Shown: piece after piece, positions 25,471 through 36,394 of the stretch
Layout: the number at the start of each line of letters is the position of its first letter
How positions within the stretch are numbered: the stretch's first letter is position 1
Assembly: GCA_900546075.1 (NCBI GenBank)
Contig: URBH01000001.1
Span: 1 to 64,000, forward strand
From: an uncultured Eubacteriales bacterium
GTDB lineage: Bacteria; Bacillota; Clostridia; Oscillospirales; Oscillospiraceae
Length of the DNA: 64,000 nucleotides
Direction: 5' to 3'
Program-made: the position numbers and the translations under genes
Notes under the pieces: model-generated
The model's input: the letters and a program-made list of their open reading frames with translations, nothing else
Database searches by the model: none
What the model was told of the DNA's origin: nothing

Positions 25471-26004
25471 TCAAGCCCAAAGCACCGTATCCACAGGAAT
25501 GTCATGTTCCTCGGTATCCAGATGGGGCAGCATCTGAAAATCATAGCACAGCGCCAGCGTGGGATGGTTCGGCTCCCGGGACAGGAATTTGTCGTAAAAC
25601 CCGCCGCCGTAGCCGATGCGGTGCCCCTGGGGGTCAAAGGCCAGCCCGGGCATCAGCACCAGCGCCGTTTCGTCATGGGCAACCGGCTCGTCCGCAATGG
25701 GTTCCGGAATCCCGGCGTAGCCCTTCGATACCTTGGTCAGGTCGTCCAGGTAAATGAACTTCATTTCGTCGCCGTAGCACTTGGGTACGGCCACCTTTTT
25801 CCCGTCCCGGAGCGCCTGTTCCAGCATGGGGACGGTGCGCACCTCCTGATTGTAGGGCATGTAGCCGTAGATGGTCTTTGCCTTGCGGTAGGCCTCCGTC
25901 GCGGCAAACCTGCGGCCAAGCTCCCGGCTCCGCTCTTCAATTTCTTCCGGCGTCATCGCCCGTTTTTTCTCCCGAATCCGGCGGCGCAGTTCCGTCTTAT
26001 CCAT
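25471..26004 (-). CDS. 5-formyltetrahydrofolate cyclo-ligase
   Basis: Converts 5-formyl-THF to 5,10-methenyl-THF using ATP, recycling an inhibitory folate. 177 residues, normal for the family. Signatures are the basic N-terminus (KTELRRRIREKKRAM), YMPYNQEV and the ATP-binding MPGLAFDPQGHRIGYGGGFY. Its start overlaps the end of the XRE-regulator gene by 8 bases, so the two are co-expressed. Confidence 0.93.
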   Translation of the reverse strand: MDKTELRRRIREKKRAMTPEEIEERSRELGRRFAATEAYRKAKTIYGYMPYNQEVRTVPMLEQALRDGKKVAVPKCYGDEMKFIYLDDLTKVSKGYAGIPEPIADEPVAHDETALVLMPGLAFDPQGHRIGYGGGFYDKFLSREPNHPTLALCYDFQMLPHLDTEEHDIPVDTVLWA

Positions 26005-26662
26005 TCTCCGTACCCTCCGCTTTCTCGCTCACCGGGTGGAACATCCGGAACCACAGGAAAATGGCGATCTGCCCCGGAATGCCCAGAAGGTAGATTTTCC
26101 AGAAATTGTACCGGAAAATCAGCAGCCCGGAAACATGAATGGCGATCAGGAATCCCCACACGATGGCGGAGATCAGCAGCCGGTTTTTCCGGAAATCGTG
26201 CCACGCCGAAAGTAAACTCAGCATCACAATGGCGTTGACCGGCACGGCGTAGAAAAACGCCAGCCAGCTGTAGCGCTCCACGGCGTGGAACGAGGACATG
26301 ATGACGAATACGAACAGCGCAATGAACCACACCAGCGTGGAGGACAGCGCTAATATCACATTCTTATTGGCCTTGCGCTTCAGCGCCTTTTCGGACACCT
26401 GGGTCATGGCTTTTTCCAGGGTGCCGGGGTTACCCGGCAAAGCGTCGGGGTCGGCCAGCAGCTCCCCCACGGGTATCCGGAACAGCTCCGCCAGCTGCAC
26501 CAGCGTCATCACATCCGGCACGGATTCTCCCCGCTCCCATTTGGAGACGGCCTTGTCGGAATAATTCAGTTTTTCCGCCAGACCCGCCTGGGTCAGTCCC
26601 GCCTGCTTGCGGTACGCGGCAATATTGGAGCCGATCTGATTTCTCAAAGTCGCGTCGTCCAT
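25997..26662 (-). CDS. XRE regulator with membrane domain
   Basis: A 221-residue protein: an XRE helix-turn-helix at residues about 8-62 (AYRKQAGLTQAGLAEKLNYS, KAVSKWERG), then about four hydrophobic helices in the C-terminal half. Such membrane-tethered XRE proteins are common in Clostridia; the signal they sense is unknown. The ATG at 26662 has GGAGGGG 4 bases upstream. It is the first gene of the leftward unit with the folate cyclo-ligase and may regulate itself or the divergent secreted protein gene. Confidence 0.85.
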   Translation of the reverse strand: MDDATLRNQIGSNIAAYRKQAGLTQAGLAEKLNYSDKAVSKWERGESVPDVMTLVQLAELFRIPVGELLADPDALPGNPGTLEKAMTQVSEKALKRKANKNVILALSSTLVWFIALFVFVIMSSFHAVERYSWLAFFYAVPVNAIVMLSLLSAWHDFRKNRLLISAIVWGFLIAIHVSGLLIFRYNFWKIYLLGIPGQIAIFLWFRMFHPVSEKAEGTENG

Positions 26663-26690
26663 GGTTCCCCTCCAGCTTATAGTCATGCCT

Positions 26691-26719
26691 ATCTTATCAT
26701 AAACGGAAAATCTTTGCAA
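26691..26719 (-). promoter_or_regulatory. Promoter of the XRE-regulator unit
   Basis: Read leftward: TTGCAA (26719-26714), 17-base spacer, TAAGAT (26696-26691). Confidence 0.65.
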
Positions 26720-26772
26720 CAGGGAAACCGGGGCATTCCTCCGACGCTCCCGAAATATATTCTTTTTTTCTC

Positions 26773-26801
26773 TTGCAATTTCTTCCGATCTATGATATAA
26801 A
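26773..26801 (+). promoter_or_regulatory. Promoter of the secreted Gly-rich protein gene
   Basis: TTGCAA (26773-26778), 17-base spacer, TATAAA (26796-26801). Confidence 0.65.
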
Positions 26802-26857
26802 TGGTTTGTACACCATCAGAAGCTTTCAGAACCTTTCCGCTGTAAGGAGGAAACACT

Positions 26858-28363
26858 ATGAACATCCGAAAACTTTTGACCCGGCTCGTTTCTTTGGCAC
26901 TGATCGCGGTCTTTCTGCCCACCGTTGCGATGGCGGATACCTGGTACTTGGAGGACGGCAGCATCACCGTCTCCGCCACCGATAGCGGCCAGAACGTCAG
27001 CCAGGGCGGCGTGACCAAAGAGGATTCCGCCCCCGTCATCCGGAACCGGGATTCTTCCGCTTCCACCACCAACAATGTCACCATCAGGGCGGACACAGGG
27101 GCGACGGCCAACGTCACCCTGGAGGACACCAACATCGACACCACCGGCGGCGCAGGGCCGAATGGCGCAGGCGACGCGGCGGTGAGAACCGAGGGCGGCG
27201 GCAACGTCAACCTGAACGTTGAACTGGACAACACCCTGCAAAGCGGAGACACACGCGCCGGTGTGGAAAAGGGCAACGGCGGCAATCTGACCATCGGCTC
27301 CGAATCCGGCTCCGGCCAGCTGGTAGCCGTCGGCGGCGACGGCGGCGCGGGCATCGGCGGCGGTGAAAACACAGGTGCCGAAAACATCACCATTACCGGC
27401 GGCGATATTTTTGCCATCGGAAACGGCGGCGGCGCAGGGATCGGTGGTGGCTGGGACTGCAGCGCCTCCGACATCACCATCACCGGCGGAAATGTCACAG
27501 CCGTAGGGAAACAAGACGATCCCGGCCGTATTGGCGGCGCAGGCATTGGCGGCGGCGGATCTCAGACTTCGAATGCCGGCAGCGGCACCAGTATCAAAAT
27601 CACCGGCGGACGTGTCACAGCAGTCGGCGGCAATTACTCTGCGGGTATCGGCGGAGGCTATGGCTCCAATGGTGAAAACATCACCATTTCCGATGCCGAA
27701 GTAATCGCCATAGGCGGCACATGCAGCGCCGGAATCGGCGGCGGCTGCCGTAACCTCGACTCCACTGCCGCCGGAGAAGGAAAGAATATCTCCATTTCCG
27801 GCAGTGCAAATGTAAAGGCCGCCGGCGGCGTGGGCGACAGCATGGACGGCGCAGGCGCGGCCATTGGCGCGGGCGGATCGCATCAGGGGACAACCCTCGT
27901 CGATGCTCAGGAGGGGGATGTGGGTACCTCCGGCCTGTCTCCCGACGGCAGCGTCAAGCGCTTAGACCCCGGAACGACCTTTGACATCCCCCAGCCCAAG
28001 CCCCGCAGCAGCTTCCTGATTGCCCCCGCTGAACCCCAGCCGGTCAAAGCGGCGCTCTATCGCGTCATCGACGAGACGGGCAAAGCGCTCCCCGTGGAGA
28101 CGAAGCAGGAGGACGGCGTTCTGCTGCTCACCGCTCAGGCCGACATTGCCATTCTGGAGGGCGCGATCTCCGGGCTGCAAACCCTGCAAAGCCGGGGCAT
28201 CGATACCATCACCTTTACCAACGGCACCATCTCCGTCAGCTTCTCTTTGGCCGAGGTCATCGCCAAGGGCGTATCTTCGGACATCTACCGCCTGACCCTC
28301 TCCGGCGGTGAAGCCAATTTCACGCTGGCTGACGCGGATATTACCGCGCTGCTGGGCAAGTAA
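26858..28363 (+). CDS. Secreted glycine-rich repeat protein
   Basis: A 501-residue protein with a Sec signal peptide (cleavage near VAMA/DT, residue 26). Residues about 145-330 hold five units ending in AGIGGG, alternating with ITITGG(D/N/R)-type strands, which suggests a beta-helix or beta-roll. The last 110 residues form a separate domain (VKAALYRVIDETGKALPVET onward). No anchor motif (LPXTG, SLH) is visible. AAGGAGG precedes the ATG. I recognise no named family; a surface or adhesive role is inference. Confidence 0.75.
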   Translation: MNIRKLLTRLVSLALIAVFLPTVAMADTWYLEDGSITVSATDSGQNVSQGGVTKEDSAPVIRNRDSSASTTNNVTIRADTGATANVTLEDTNIDTTGGAGPNGAGDAAVRTEGGGNVNLNVELDNTLQSGDTRAGVEKGNGGNLTIGSESGSGQLVAVGGDGGAGIGGGENTGAENITITGGDIFAIGNGGGAGIGGGWDCSASDITITGGNVTAVGKQDDPGRIGGAGIGGGGSQTSNAGSGTSIKITGGRVTAVGGNYSAGIGGGYGSNGENITISDAEVIAIGGTCSAGIGGGCRNLDSTAAGEGKNISISGSANVKAAGGVGDSMDGAGAAIGAGGSHQGTTLVDAQEGDVGTSGLSPDGSVKRLDPGTTFDIPQPKPRSSFLIAPAEPQPVKAALYRVIDETGKALPVETKQEDGVLLLTAQADIAILEGAISGLQTLQSRGIDTITFTNGTISVSFSLAEVIAKGVSSDIYRLTLSGGEANFTLADADITALLGK

Positions 28364-28378
28364 TCCCATAAAAAACAC

Positions 28379-28406
28379 GCCCCGGACATCCAAAGATGTC
28401 CGGGGC
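28379..28406. terminator. Terminator between the secreted protein gene and htrA
   Basis: GCCCCGGACATC, loop CAAA, GATGTCCGGGGC. It lies where two genes converge; only a weak T-run follows. Confidence 0.7.
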
Positions 28407-28428
28407 AATTTGCTGCTCAGCTCAATTA

Positions 28429-29946
<1,518 letters not shown>

Positions 29947-30078
29947 GGTGGTTCCCTCCTTCTCTTTTCTTACCTTACTCTACCCGCCACATATGAAGAA
30001 ATATGTATCGACATGTGAAGGATATTTGAATTTTACAATTTTTCCGGCTTTTCGTCAAGGGCAGCAGCGGATAATCAG

Positions 30079-30107
30079 AAAAATCGCGGCAGCTTTCACT
30101 GCCGCGA
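30079..30107 (-). terminator. Terminator of the DUF1540 gene
   Basis: Read leftward: TCGCGGCAG, loop TGAAAG, CTGCCGCGA, then TTTTT. Confidence 0.8.
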
Positions 30108-30113
30108 AACGAA

Positions 30114-30278
30114 TCACTTCTTGCGGAAGGACATGCAGTCGGTACACTGATCCACGGTGGGGCAAGCCTCATGGGTACCCACCAGAATGCGGTCCAGAGA
30201 GCAGTAGTTCTCGCCCTCGCAGTGGTTGGCGCACTGCTGGACGGTACACTCGATGCTCTTGTTGGCATGACAGTTCAT
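30114..30278 (-). CDS. DUF1540 cysteine-rich small protein
   Basis: 54 residues with eight cysteines (C3, C11, C16, C20, C26, C39, C45, C48) in the DUF1540 spacing, e.g. CTVQQCANHC and CTDCMSF. Probably a small zinc- or metal-binding protein; function unknown. The ATG at 30278 has AAGGAGG 8-9 bases upstream. Single gene, divergent from rpe. Confidence 0.88.
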   Translation of the reverse strand: MNCHANKSIECTVQQCANHCEGENYCSLDRILVGTHEACPTVDQCTDCMSFRKK

Positions 30279-30357
30279 AGTAGCAGCCTCCTTTTCTTTG
30301 GATTCGGGAATAGTATGCGCCGCCGTCGGCAAAGCATACAGGAACTTTTTTCCAATG

Positions 30358-30386
30358 TTGCTTTCCCGTGGCTTTTGTGGTATCTT
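30358..30386 (+). promoter_or_regulatory. Promoter of rpe
   Basis: TTGCTT (30358-30363), 17-base spacer, TATCTT (30381-30386). Confidence 0.55.
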
Positions 30387-30418
30387 AGAGGAAAAGGATT
30401 TTTGCTGGAGGTCTTTCT

Positions 30419-31069
30419 ATGCCTGTCATTGCTCCGTCTATTCTGTCCGCCGATTTTGCCAATCTGGAACGGGATATTCACGACATCGAGCGCAGCGGCG
30501 CCGATTGGGTGCATGTGGATGTGATGGACGGAATGTTCGTCCCCAACATCTCCATCGGCATTCCGGTGGTGAAGGCGCTGCGGCCTGTCACTTCCCTGCC
30601 GTTGGACGTGCATCTGATGATCGACCGTCCCATCCGCTACGCCGAGGAATTCATCAAAGCCGGTGCGGACTGGCTGACCATTCACTTAGAATCCGACCAG
30701 CCCCAGAACACACTGGCCTGTCTCGACAAAATCCGGGCGATGGGCTGCAAGGCCGCCCTTTCCCTGAAGCCGAAAACCCCGGCGGAGGCTGCCATTCCCT
30801 ATCTTGCCAAATGTGACATGGTGCTGGTAATGACCGTGGAGCCGGGCTTCGGGGCGCAGAAATTCATGGCCGACATGATGCCCAAGGTGAAAAAGCTCCG
30901 CCAGATGCTGGACGAGGTAAACCCCGCCTGCATCCTCGAGGTGGACGGCGGCGTGGACGCCGTGACGTACAAGACCTGCCGGGAAAACGGCGCGGAAGTG
31001 CTGGTCACCGGCTCCGCCTATTTCAAAGCCGCCGACCGGGCAGCCTTCGTCCAGGCTCTTCGGAAGTAG
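30419..31069 (+). CDS. rpe: Ribulose-phosphate 3-epimerase
   Basis: Interconverts ribulose-5-phosphate and xylulose-5-phosphate in the pentose phosphate pathway. 216 residues, a TIM barrel with IAPSILSADF, HVDVMDGMFVPN, DVHLMI, MTVEPGFGAQKF and LEVDGGV, which carry the two metal-binding His and the two catalytic Asp. TGGAGG precedes the ATG. Single-gene unit convergent with rpoD. Confidence 0.95.
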   Translation: MPVIAPSILSADFANLERDIHDIERSGADWVHVDVMDGMFVPNISIGIPVVKALRPVTSLPLDVHLMIDRPIRYAEEFIKAGADWLTIHLESDQPQNTLACLDKIRAMGCKAALSLKPKTPAEAAIPYLAKCDMVLVMTVEPGFGAQKFMADMMPKVKKLRQMLDEVNPACILEVDGGVDAVTYKTCRENGAEVLVTGSAYFKAADRAAFVQALRK

Positions 31070-31075
31070 AAAAAC

Positions 31076-31105
31076 GAACCCGGCTCCCATCTGGGAACCG
31101 GGTTC
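31076..31105. terminator. Bidirectional terminator between rpe and rpoD
   Basis: GAACCCGG (31076-31083) pairs with CCGGGTTC (31098-31105), with an inner TCCC/GGGA stem. Confidence 0.75.
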
Positions 31106-31118
31106 AGATTGTATGGGA

Positions 31119-32270
31119 TTAGCAGTAGAAATCCCGAATTTTCTTGGCGCGGCTGGGATGGCGCAGCTTGCGGATGGCCTTGTTTTCGATCTGGCGGATA
31201 CGCTCCCGGGTGACGCCGAAAATCTGCCCCACCTCTTCCAGGGTGTGGGTGCGTCCGTCGTACATGCCGAAGCGCATCCGCAGAACGTCCGCTTCCCGCT
31301 CCGTCAGGGTGTCCAGAATTTCCTTCAGCGCCTCGGCAAGCAGGGCGTTGGAGGTGGCATCGGCAGGGCCGGGGGTGCGCTCGTCCTCCACAAAGGAGCC
31401 GATGGAGGTATCCTCCTCGTCGCCCACAGGGGTGTCCAGGGACAGGGTATCGGCGGCGGTGCGGTTGGCCTCGATGATCTTCTCCACGGGCAGGTTCAGC
31501 TCTGCGGCAATCTCCTCCACGGTAGGCTCCCGGCCAAGCTCCTGCACCAGCTTCCGGTTGCAGCGGGTGGCCTTGTTGATGACCTCTACCATATGCACCG
31601 GGACACGGATCGTGCGAGCCTGATCCGCGATGGCGCGGGTGATGGCCTGCCGGATCCACCAGGTGGCATATGTAGAGAATTTGTTTCCCTTTGTCCAGTC
31701 GAATTTATCGACCGCGCGGATCAGGCCGGTGTTGCCCTCCTGAATCAAATCCAGAATGTGCAGGCCGCGGCCGGAATACTTCTTGGCAATGGAGACCACC
31801 AGACGCAGGTTCGCCTCGGTGAGCTTGTTCTTCGCTTCCTGATCTCCCTCGGAGACCCGCTTGGCCAGCTCCACCTCTTCCTCGGCGGAAAGGAGCTTGA
31901 TCTGGCCGATCTCCTTGAGGTACATCCGCACCGGGTCGTCCAGGCTGTATTCGGCAGCCAGGTCAACGGGGTCGACCAGCTCCTCCTCGTCAAGACCCGC
32001 CAGGTTGATATCGTCGTCCGGCCCCAGGTCGAGATCGTCGTCCCCCAGATCCAGTTCCAGATCGGCGGTGACCACCTGAATATTCATGGCGTCCAGACGG
32101 TCGTAAATGTCCTCGATCTTCTCCGGCGTCAGCTGCATCTTTTCCAGCTGGGCATTCAGGTCGGAGGCACGGATCATGCCATCCTTCTTTCCCTGAGCGA
32201 TCAGCGCCTGCAATGCGGCGTGAACATCGTCCATATTGGCTTTCGGTGCCTTCTTCGGCGTACTACTCAT
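31119..32270 (-). CDS. rpoD: Primary RNA polymerase sigma factor
   Basis: The housekeeping sigma-70/SigA factor, 383 residues. Region 1.1-like N-terminus, region 1.2 ([12 protein letters not shown]), 2.3-2.4 ([13 protein letters not shown], -10 recognition), 3 ([11 protein letters not shown]) and 4.2 ([20 protein letters not shown], -35 recognition) are all present. An acidic stretch (residues about 70-95) separates regions 1.1 and 1.2, as in Firmicutes SigA. The ATG at 32270 has AAAGGAG upstream; an ATG at 32303 is not used. It explains the TTGACA/TATAAT promoters seen here. Confidence 0.95.
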   Translation of the reverse strand: MSSTPKKAPKANMDDVHAALQALIAQGKKDGMIRASDLNAQLEKMQLTPEKIEDIYDRLDAMNIQVVTADLELDLGDDDLDLGPDDDINLAGLDEEELVDPVDLAAEYSLDDPVRMYLKEIGQIKLLSAEEEVELAKRVSEGDQEAKNKLTEANLRLVVSIAKKYSGRGLHILDLIQEGNTGLIRAVDKFDWTKGNKFSTYATWWIRQAITRAIADQARTIRVPVHMVEVINKATRCNRKLVQELGREPTVEEIAAELNLPVEKIIEANRTAADTLSLDTPVGDEEDTSIGSFVEDERTPGPADATSNALLAEALKEILDTLTEREADVLRMRFGMYDGRTHTLEEVGQIFGVTRERIRQIENKAIRKLRHPSRAKKIRDFYC

Positions 32271-32322
32271 AGAGAATCTCCTTTTTTCTATGTAAAAATC
32301 CATAAAACTCTTGTGCCGTTAA

Positions 32323-32351
32323 ACTATACCCCGTTTTTTTCCGTATGACAA
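32323..32351 (-). promoter_or_regulatory. Promoter of rpoD
   Basis: Read leftward: TTGTCA (32351-32346), 17-base spacer, TATAGT (32328-32323). Confidence 0.7.
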
Positions 32352-32417
32352 GGGCATTTCTCAAAAATTTTTCTTTCATCGAGGACAGTTTTCCCCTGAT
32401 TTCGGGAAAACATACGG

Positions 32418-32446
32418 TTTACTTTTTGGGAAAAATTCGTTATAAT
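32418..32446 (+). promoter_or_regulatory. Promoter of lepA-hemW
   Basis: TTTACT (32418-32423), 17-base spacer, TATAAT (32441-32446). Confidence 0.7.
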
Positions 32447-32499
32447 TGTGAGAATAAGGCAGTATGCCCATTCGATCCCATATTCATGAGGTAATCCAT

Positions 32500-34308
32500 A
32501 TGACCGAATTATCCAACATCCGCAACTTTTCCATCATCGCCCATATCGACCACGGCAAGTCCACCCTCGCCGACCGGCTGCTGGAGCAGTGCCACGCCAT
32601 CGACCAGCGCATCCGCGCCGAGCAGATGCTGGACTCCATGGACTTGGAGCGGGAGCGGGGCATCACCATCAAATCCAGCGCCGTCACCCTGCATTACACC
32701 GCCGCCGACGGCGAAAAATACGTCCTGAACCTGATCGACACCCCGGGTCACGTGGACTTCAACTACGAGGTCTCCCGGAGCCTTGCCGCCTGCGAGGGCG
32801 CGATTCTGGTGGTGGACGCCTCCCAGGGCGTGGAAGCCCAGACTCTCGCCAACACCTATCTCGCCATCGACGCCGGGCTGGAAGTCCTGCCCGTCATCAA
32901 TAAAATCGACCTGCCCTCCGCCCGTCCGGCTGAGGTGAAATCGGAAATTGAGGACATCATCGGCATTCCCGCCGAGGACGCCCCCGAAATTTCCGCCAAA
33001 AACGGCATCAACATTCCAGCCGTCTTGGAAATGATCGTCCGGGACGTCCCCGCCCCCACCGGGGAGCGGGACGCGCCATTGCAGGCGCTGATCTTCGACA
33101 GCCAGTACGATTCCTACCGGGGCGTCATCGTCTACACCCGCATCAAGCAGGGAACGGTAAGACCCGGCATGGACATTAAAATGATGGCCACCGGCGCGGT
33201 CTACAAGGTGGTGGAGGTGGGTACCATGATTCCCGGCGGGCTGAACCCCTCGGATGCTCTTGGCGCCGGGGAAGTGGGCTACATCACCGCTTCCATCAAA
33301 ACCGTGGCGGACACCCGGGTGGGCGACACCGTCACCGGCGTGGAGAATCCCGCCGCCCAGCCCCTGCCCGGCTACCGTCCCGCCCAGCCCATGGTGTTCT
33401 CCGGCATCTACCCCGCCGACGGCGCCAAATATCAGGACTTGCGGGACGCGCTGGAAAAGCTGAAGCTCAACGACGCCTCCATGAGCTACGAGCCGGAAAG
33501 CTCCATTGCCCTGGGCTTCGGCTTCCGCTGCGGCTTCCTCGGTCTGCTGCACATGGAGATCATTCAGGAGCGTCTGGAACGGGAATACAACCTCGACCTC
33601 ATCACCACCGCCCCCAACGTGGTCTACCGGGTGACGAAAACCAACGGCGAATCCATGTACGTCTACACCCCCCTGGACTACCCCGACCCGGCGGACATCC
33701 AGCTGGCCGAGGAGCCTTATGCCAAGGTCAGCCTGATCTCCCCCCAGGAATACGTGGGCAACATCATGGAGCTGTGCCAGAACCGCCGGGGCGAGTTCAA
33801 GGACATGGTGTATCTGGACGCCAGCCGGGTGGAGCTGCACTATGAAATGCCCCTGAACGAGATCATCTACGACTTCTTCGACGCCCTGAAATCCCGCACC
33901 CGGGGCTACGGCAGTCTGGACTACGAGCTGATCGGCTACCGTCCCAGCCGTCTGGTGAAGCTGGATATCCTGCTCAACGGCGACGTTGTGGACGCCCTGA
34001 GCTTCATCCTCTTCGCGGACAACGCCTATCCCCGCGCCCGGAAGATCTGCGAAAAGCTGAAGGAGAACATCCCCCGCGCCCAGTTTGAAATCCCCGTTCA
34101 GGCCGCCATCGGCGGCAAGGTCATCGCCCGGGAGACCATCAAGGCGCTGCGCAAGGACGTTCTCGCCAAGTGCTACGGCGGCGACATCACCCGTAAGAAG
34201 AAGCTGCTGGAAAAGCAGAAGGAAGGCAAAAAGCGGATGCGCACCTTTGGCACCGTCGCGGTTCCTTCCGAAGCCTTCATGGCCGTCCTCAAGCTGGACG
34301 AAGATTGA
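32500..34308 (+). CDS. lepA: Elongation factor 4 (LepA)
   Basis: A ribosome-associated GTPase thought to help stalled or back-translocating ribosomes and 30S assembly. 602 residues, the usual length. G motifs: [18 protein letters not shown]; switch region RERGITIK. The C-terminal LepA-specific domain ([20 protein letters not shown]) is intact. I place the start at 32500 (weak GAGG upstream), matching other LepA proteins; 32464 would add 12 residues. hemW follows 36 bases later, a conserved Firmicutes order. Confidence 0.96.
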   Translation: MTELSNIRNFSIIAHIDHGKSTLADRLLEQCHAIDQRIRAEQMLDSMDLERERGITIKSSAVTLHYTAADGEKYVLNLIDTPGHVDFNYEVSRSLAACEGAILVVDASQGVEAQTLANTYLAIDAGLEVLPVINKIDLPSARPAEVKSEIEDIIGIPAEDAPEISAKNGINIPAVLEMIVRDVPAPTGERDAPLQALIFDSQYDSYRGVIVYTRIKQGTVRPGMDIKMMATGAVYKVVEVGTMIPGGLNPSDALGAGEVGYITASIKTVADTRVGDTVTGVENPAAQPLPGYRPAQPMVFSGIYPADGAKYQDLRDALEKLKLNDASMSYEPESSIALGFGFRCGFLGLLHMEIIQERLEREYNLDLITTAPNVVYRVTKTNGESMYVYTPLDYPDPADIQLAEEPYAKVSLISPQEYVGNIMELCQNRRGEFKDMVYLDASRVELHYEMPLNEIIYDFFDALKSRTRGYGSLDYELIGYRPSRLVKLDILLNGDVVDALSFILFADNAYPRARKICEKLKENIPRAQFEIPVQAAIGGKVIARETIKALRKDVLAKCYGGDITRKKKLLEKQKEGKKRMRTFGTVAVPSEAFMAVLKLDED

Positions 34309-34344
34309 CAGTTTTCTCACATTCTCAACACCCGGAGGTATCCC

Positions 34345-35538
34345 ATGCCCATTCTCAATAAACGCGCAAACAAAACGCCCCTCGGACTTTACGTCCATGT
34401 CCCCTTCTGCCGCAGCAAGTGCCAGTACTGCGACTTCTACTCCATGGCCACCAAGGACGACAAGCTGATGGACGGCTATCTGGACGCGGTGTGCGATCAT
34501 ATCAAGGAAGCCGGCGAGCTGGCCCCCGGCTACAAGGTGGACTCCGTCTACTTCGGCGGCGGCACCCCCTCCTTCTTCGGTGCCGACGGTCTGGCCGTAA
34601 TCCTCACCACCATCCGCCGGAACTTCGACGTGGTGCCGGACGCCGAAATTTCCGTGGAGTGCAACCCGGATTCCGTTTCCGACCGGCTGCTCCACCGGCT
34701 TTACGCCGAGGGCTTCAACCGGGTCAGTCTGGGCGTTCAGTCCGACGACGATGAAATTCTGAAAAAGCTCGGCCGTCCCCACACCTACGCCCAGGCCGCC
34801 ACCGCCTACCAGCGCATCCGCAAGGCGGGTTTTCGCAACGTGTCCGTCGATCTGATGTACGGCCTGCCGGGACAGGACTTGCATGACTGGCAGGAAACAC
34901 TGGATAACGTCCTGCGCCTGAACCCGGAGCACGTCAGCTGCTACGCCCTGAAAATCGAGGAAGGCACGCCCTTCTATGACTACAAGGAAATGCTGAACCT
35001 TCCCGACGACGAAACCCAGGCGGACATGTACCTCGCCGCCGTGGAAGCCCTCCGCAGCCGCGGCTTCCGGCAGTACGAAATTTCCAATTTTGCCCGGAAG
35101 GGTCTGTACTCCCGGCACAATATGAAATACTGGACGGGCGGCGAATATCTGGGCTTCGGCCCCAGCGCCAGTTCGGACTTTGCCGGAAAGCGCTTCACCC
35201 TGAAACGGGACTTGCAGGAATACATCGCCGGTATCCGGGACGGCGGCGACATTATGGAGGATTTGCAGGAAATCCCCATGCGGGAACGGGCGGGCGAGTA
35301 TCTGATGCTCCGTCTGCGCACCAGTCAGGGCATCAGCGCCGCGGAATACGAAAAGCTGTTCCTGCTGCCCTTCGCCCCGCTGGAGGAGGTGCTGGAAAAG
35401 CGCCGCCGCTACTATCAGGCGACCCAGAACGACTCCGGCCGCTGGGTGCTGACCCCCCAGGGGTATCTGGTCAGCAACGACATCATCACGGACCTTTTGA
35501 TCGCGCAGGACAGCTCCCACCCGCTCAAGCGGATATAA
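34345..35538 (+). CDS. hemW: Radical SAM heme chaperone HemW
   Basis: A 397-residue radical SAM protein of the HemN/HemW group. The cluster motif reads VPFCRSKCQYCDFYS (CxxxCxxC), with YFGGGTPS next. The usual fourth cysteine of true HemN is replaced by the HemW-type sequence, so it is probably a heme-delivery chaperone rather than coproporphyrinogen dehydrogenase. GGAGG precedes the ATG. Co-transcribed with lepA. Confidence 0.9.
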   Translation: MPILNKRANKTPLGLYVHVPFCRSKCQYCDFYSMATKDDKLMDGYLDAVCDHIKEAGELAPGYKVDSVYFGGGTPSFFGADGLAVILTTIRRNFDVVPDAEISVECNPDSVSDRLLHRLYAEGFNRVSLGVQSDDDEILKKLGRPHTYAQAATAYQRIRKAGFRNVSVDLMYGLPGQDLHDWQETLDNVLRLNPEHVSCYALKIEEGTPFYDYKEMLNLPDDETQADMYLAAVEALRSRGFRQYEISNFARKGLYSRHNMKYWTGGEYLGFGPSASSDFAGKRFTLKRDLQEYIAGIRDGGDIMEDLQEIPMRERAGEYLMLRLRTSQGISAAEYEKLFLLPFAPLEEVLEKRRRYYQATQNDSGRWVLTPQGYLVSNDIITDLLIAQDSSHPLKRI

Positions 35539-35570
35539 CGTCGTATCCGTCCGAAATTTACAACGATTTT

Positions 35571-35611
35571 GCCGCCGGGGAATTGACATTTTTCCCGGCG
35601 GCATGTATAAT
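35571..35611 (+). promoter_or_regulatory. Consensus promoter embedded in an inverted repeat
   Basis: TTGACA (35583-35588), 17-base spacer, TATAAT (35606-35611): a perfect consensus. GCCGCCGGG (35571-35579) and CCCGGCGGC (35594-35602) form a dyad whose loop holds the -35 box. It may be an operator or a terminator of hemW; the promoter drives the NifU-like/GGGtGRT pair. Confidence 0.8.
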
Positions 35612-35686
35612 ATATGCGCTAAGTTCCGGTTTCCGGAAAAGTAAACCCAAAGGCGGAAACGCCTTTTGAAAGAAAGGAAAATTGCC

Positions 35687-36379
35687 ATGATTTACAGTGC
35701 AGAAGTACAGAATATGTGCTCCGTGGCTAAGGGCGCCTACCACGGCCCCGCTCCCATCCCCGAGGAGGGCAAGTGGGTTCAGGCCAAGGAGATCAAGGAC
35801 ATCAGCGGCTTTACCCATGGTATCGGCTGGTGCGCTCCCCAGCAGGGTGCCTGCAAGCTGACCCTGAACATCAAGGAGGGCGTCATTGAGGAAGCTCTGG
35901 TGGAGACCATCGGCTGCTCCGGCATGACCCATTCCGCCGCCATGGCCGCCGAAATTCTCATCGGCAAGACCATTCTCGAGGCGCTGAACACCGATCTGGT
36001 GTGCGACGCCATCAACACCGCCATGCGGGAGCTGTTCCTGCAAATCGTCTACGGCCGCAGCCAGTCTGCGTTCTCCGAGGGCGGCCTGGTGGTCGGCGCT
36101 TCTCTGGAAGACCTGGGCAAGGGTCTGCGCAGCCAGGTTGGCACCATGTTCGCCACCAAGTCCAAAGGCCCCCGTTATCTGGAAATGGCCGAGGGCTATG
36201 TCACCCGCGTTGCTCTGGACGACGAGAACCTGATCATCGGCTATGAGTTTGTAAACCTGGGCAAGATGATGGACTTTATTAAGAAGGGCGACGACGCCAA
36301 CACCGCCTACGCCAAGGCGAAGGGTCACTACGGCCGTTTTGACAACGCGCCCAAGTACATCGACCCCCGTCAGGAATAA
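35687..36379 (+). CDS. NifU-N-like iron-sulfur scaffold-type protein
   Basis: A 230-residue soluble protein. The segment IKEGVIEEALVETIGCSGMT followed by HSAAMAAEILIGKT resembles the core of NifU/IscU scaffold domains, with candidate ligands C49, C56 and C77. It is larger than IscU (about 130) and has a C-terminal extension. AAAGGA precedes the ATG at 35687; 35666 would add seven residues. It is always, to my knowledge, found beside a GGGtGRT protein, as here. Assembly of clusters for an unknown client is inference. Confidence 0.75.
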   Translation: MIYSAEVQNMCSVAKGAYHGPAPIPEEGKWVQAKEIKDISGFTHGIGWCAPQQGACKLTLNIKEGVIEEALVETIGCSGMTHSAAMAAEILIGKTILEALNTDLVCDAINTAMRELFLQIVYGRSQSAFSEGGLVVGASLEDLGKGLRSQVGTMFATKSKGPRYLEMAEGYVTRVALDDENLIIGYEFVNLGKMMDFIKKGDDANTAYAKAKGHYGRFDNAPKYIDPRQE

Positions 36380-36394
36380 GAGGAGGACGAAACA

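Noticed and set aside
26816..27883. A 355-codon Ala/Gly-rich - strand frame opposite the secreted repeat protein
   Set aside because: Repeats in the + strand gene create long antisense frames; no ribosome site on the - strand.
26858..28363. CRISPR-like or tandem DNA repeat in the secreted protein gene
   Set aside because: The repeats are protein-level units of uneven length, not regular DNA repeats with spacers.
32509..35688. A 1059-codon open frame on the - strand opposite lepA and hemW
   Set aside because: It is an antisense shadow in GC-rich DNA; the + strand encodes two clear conserved genes, and the frame's protein has no domain.
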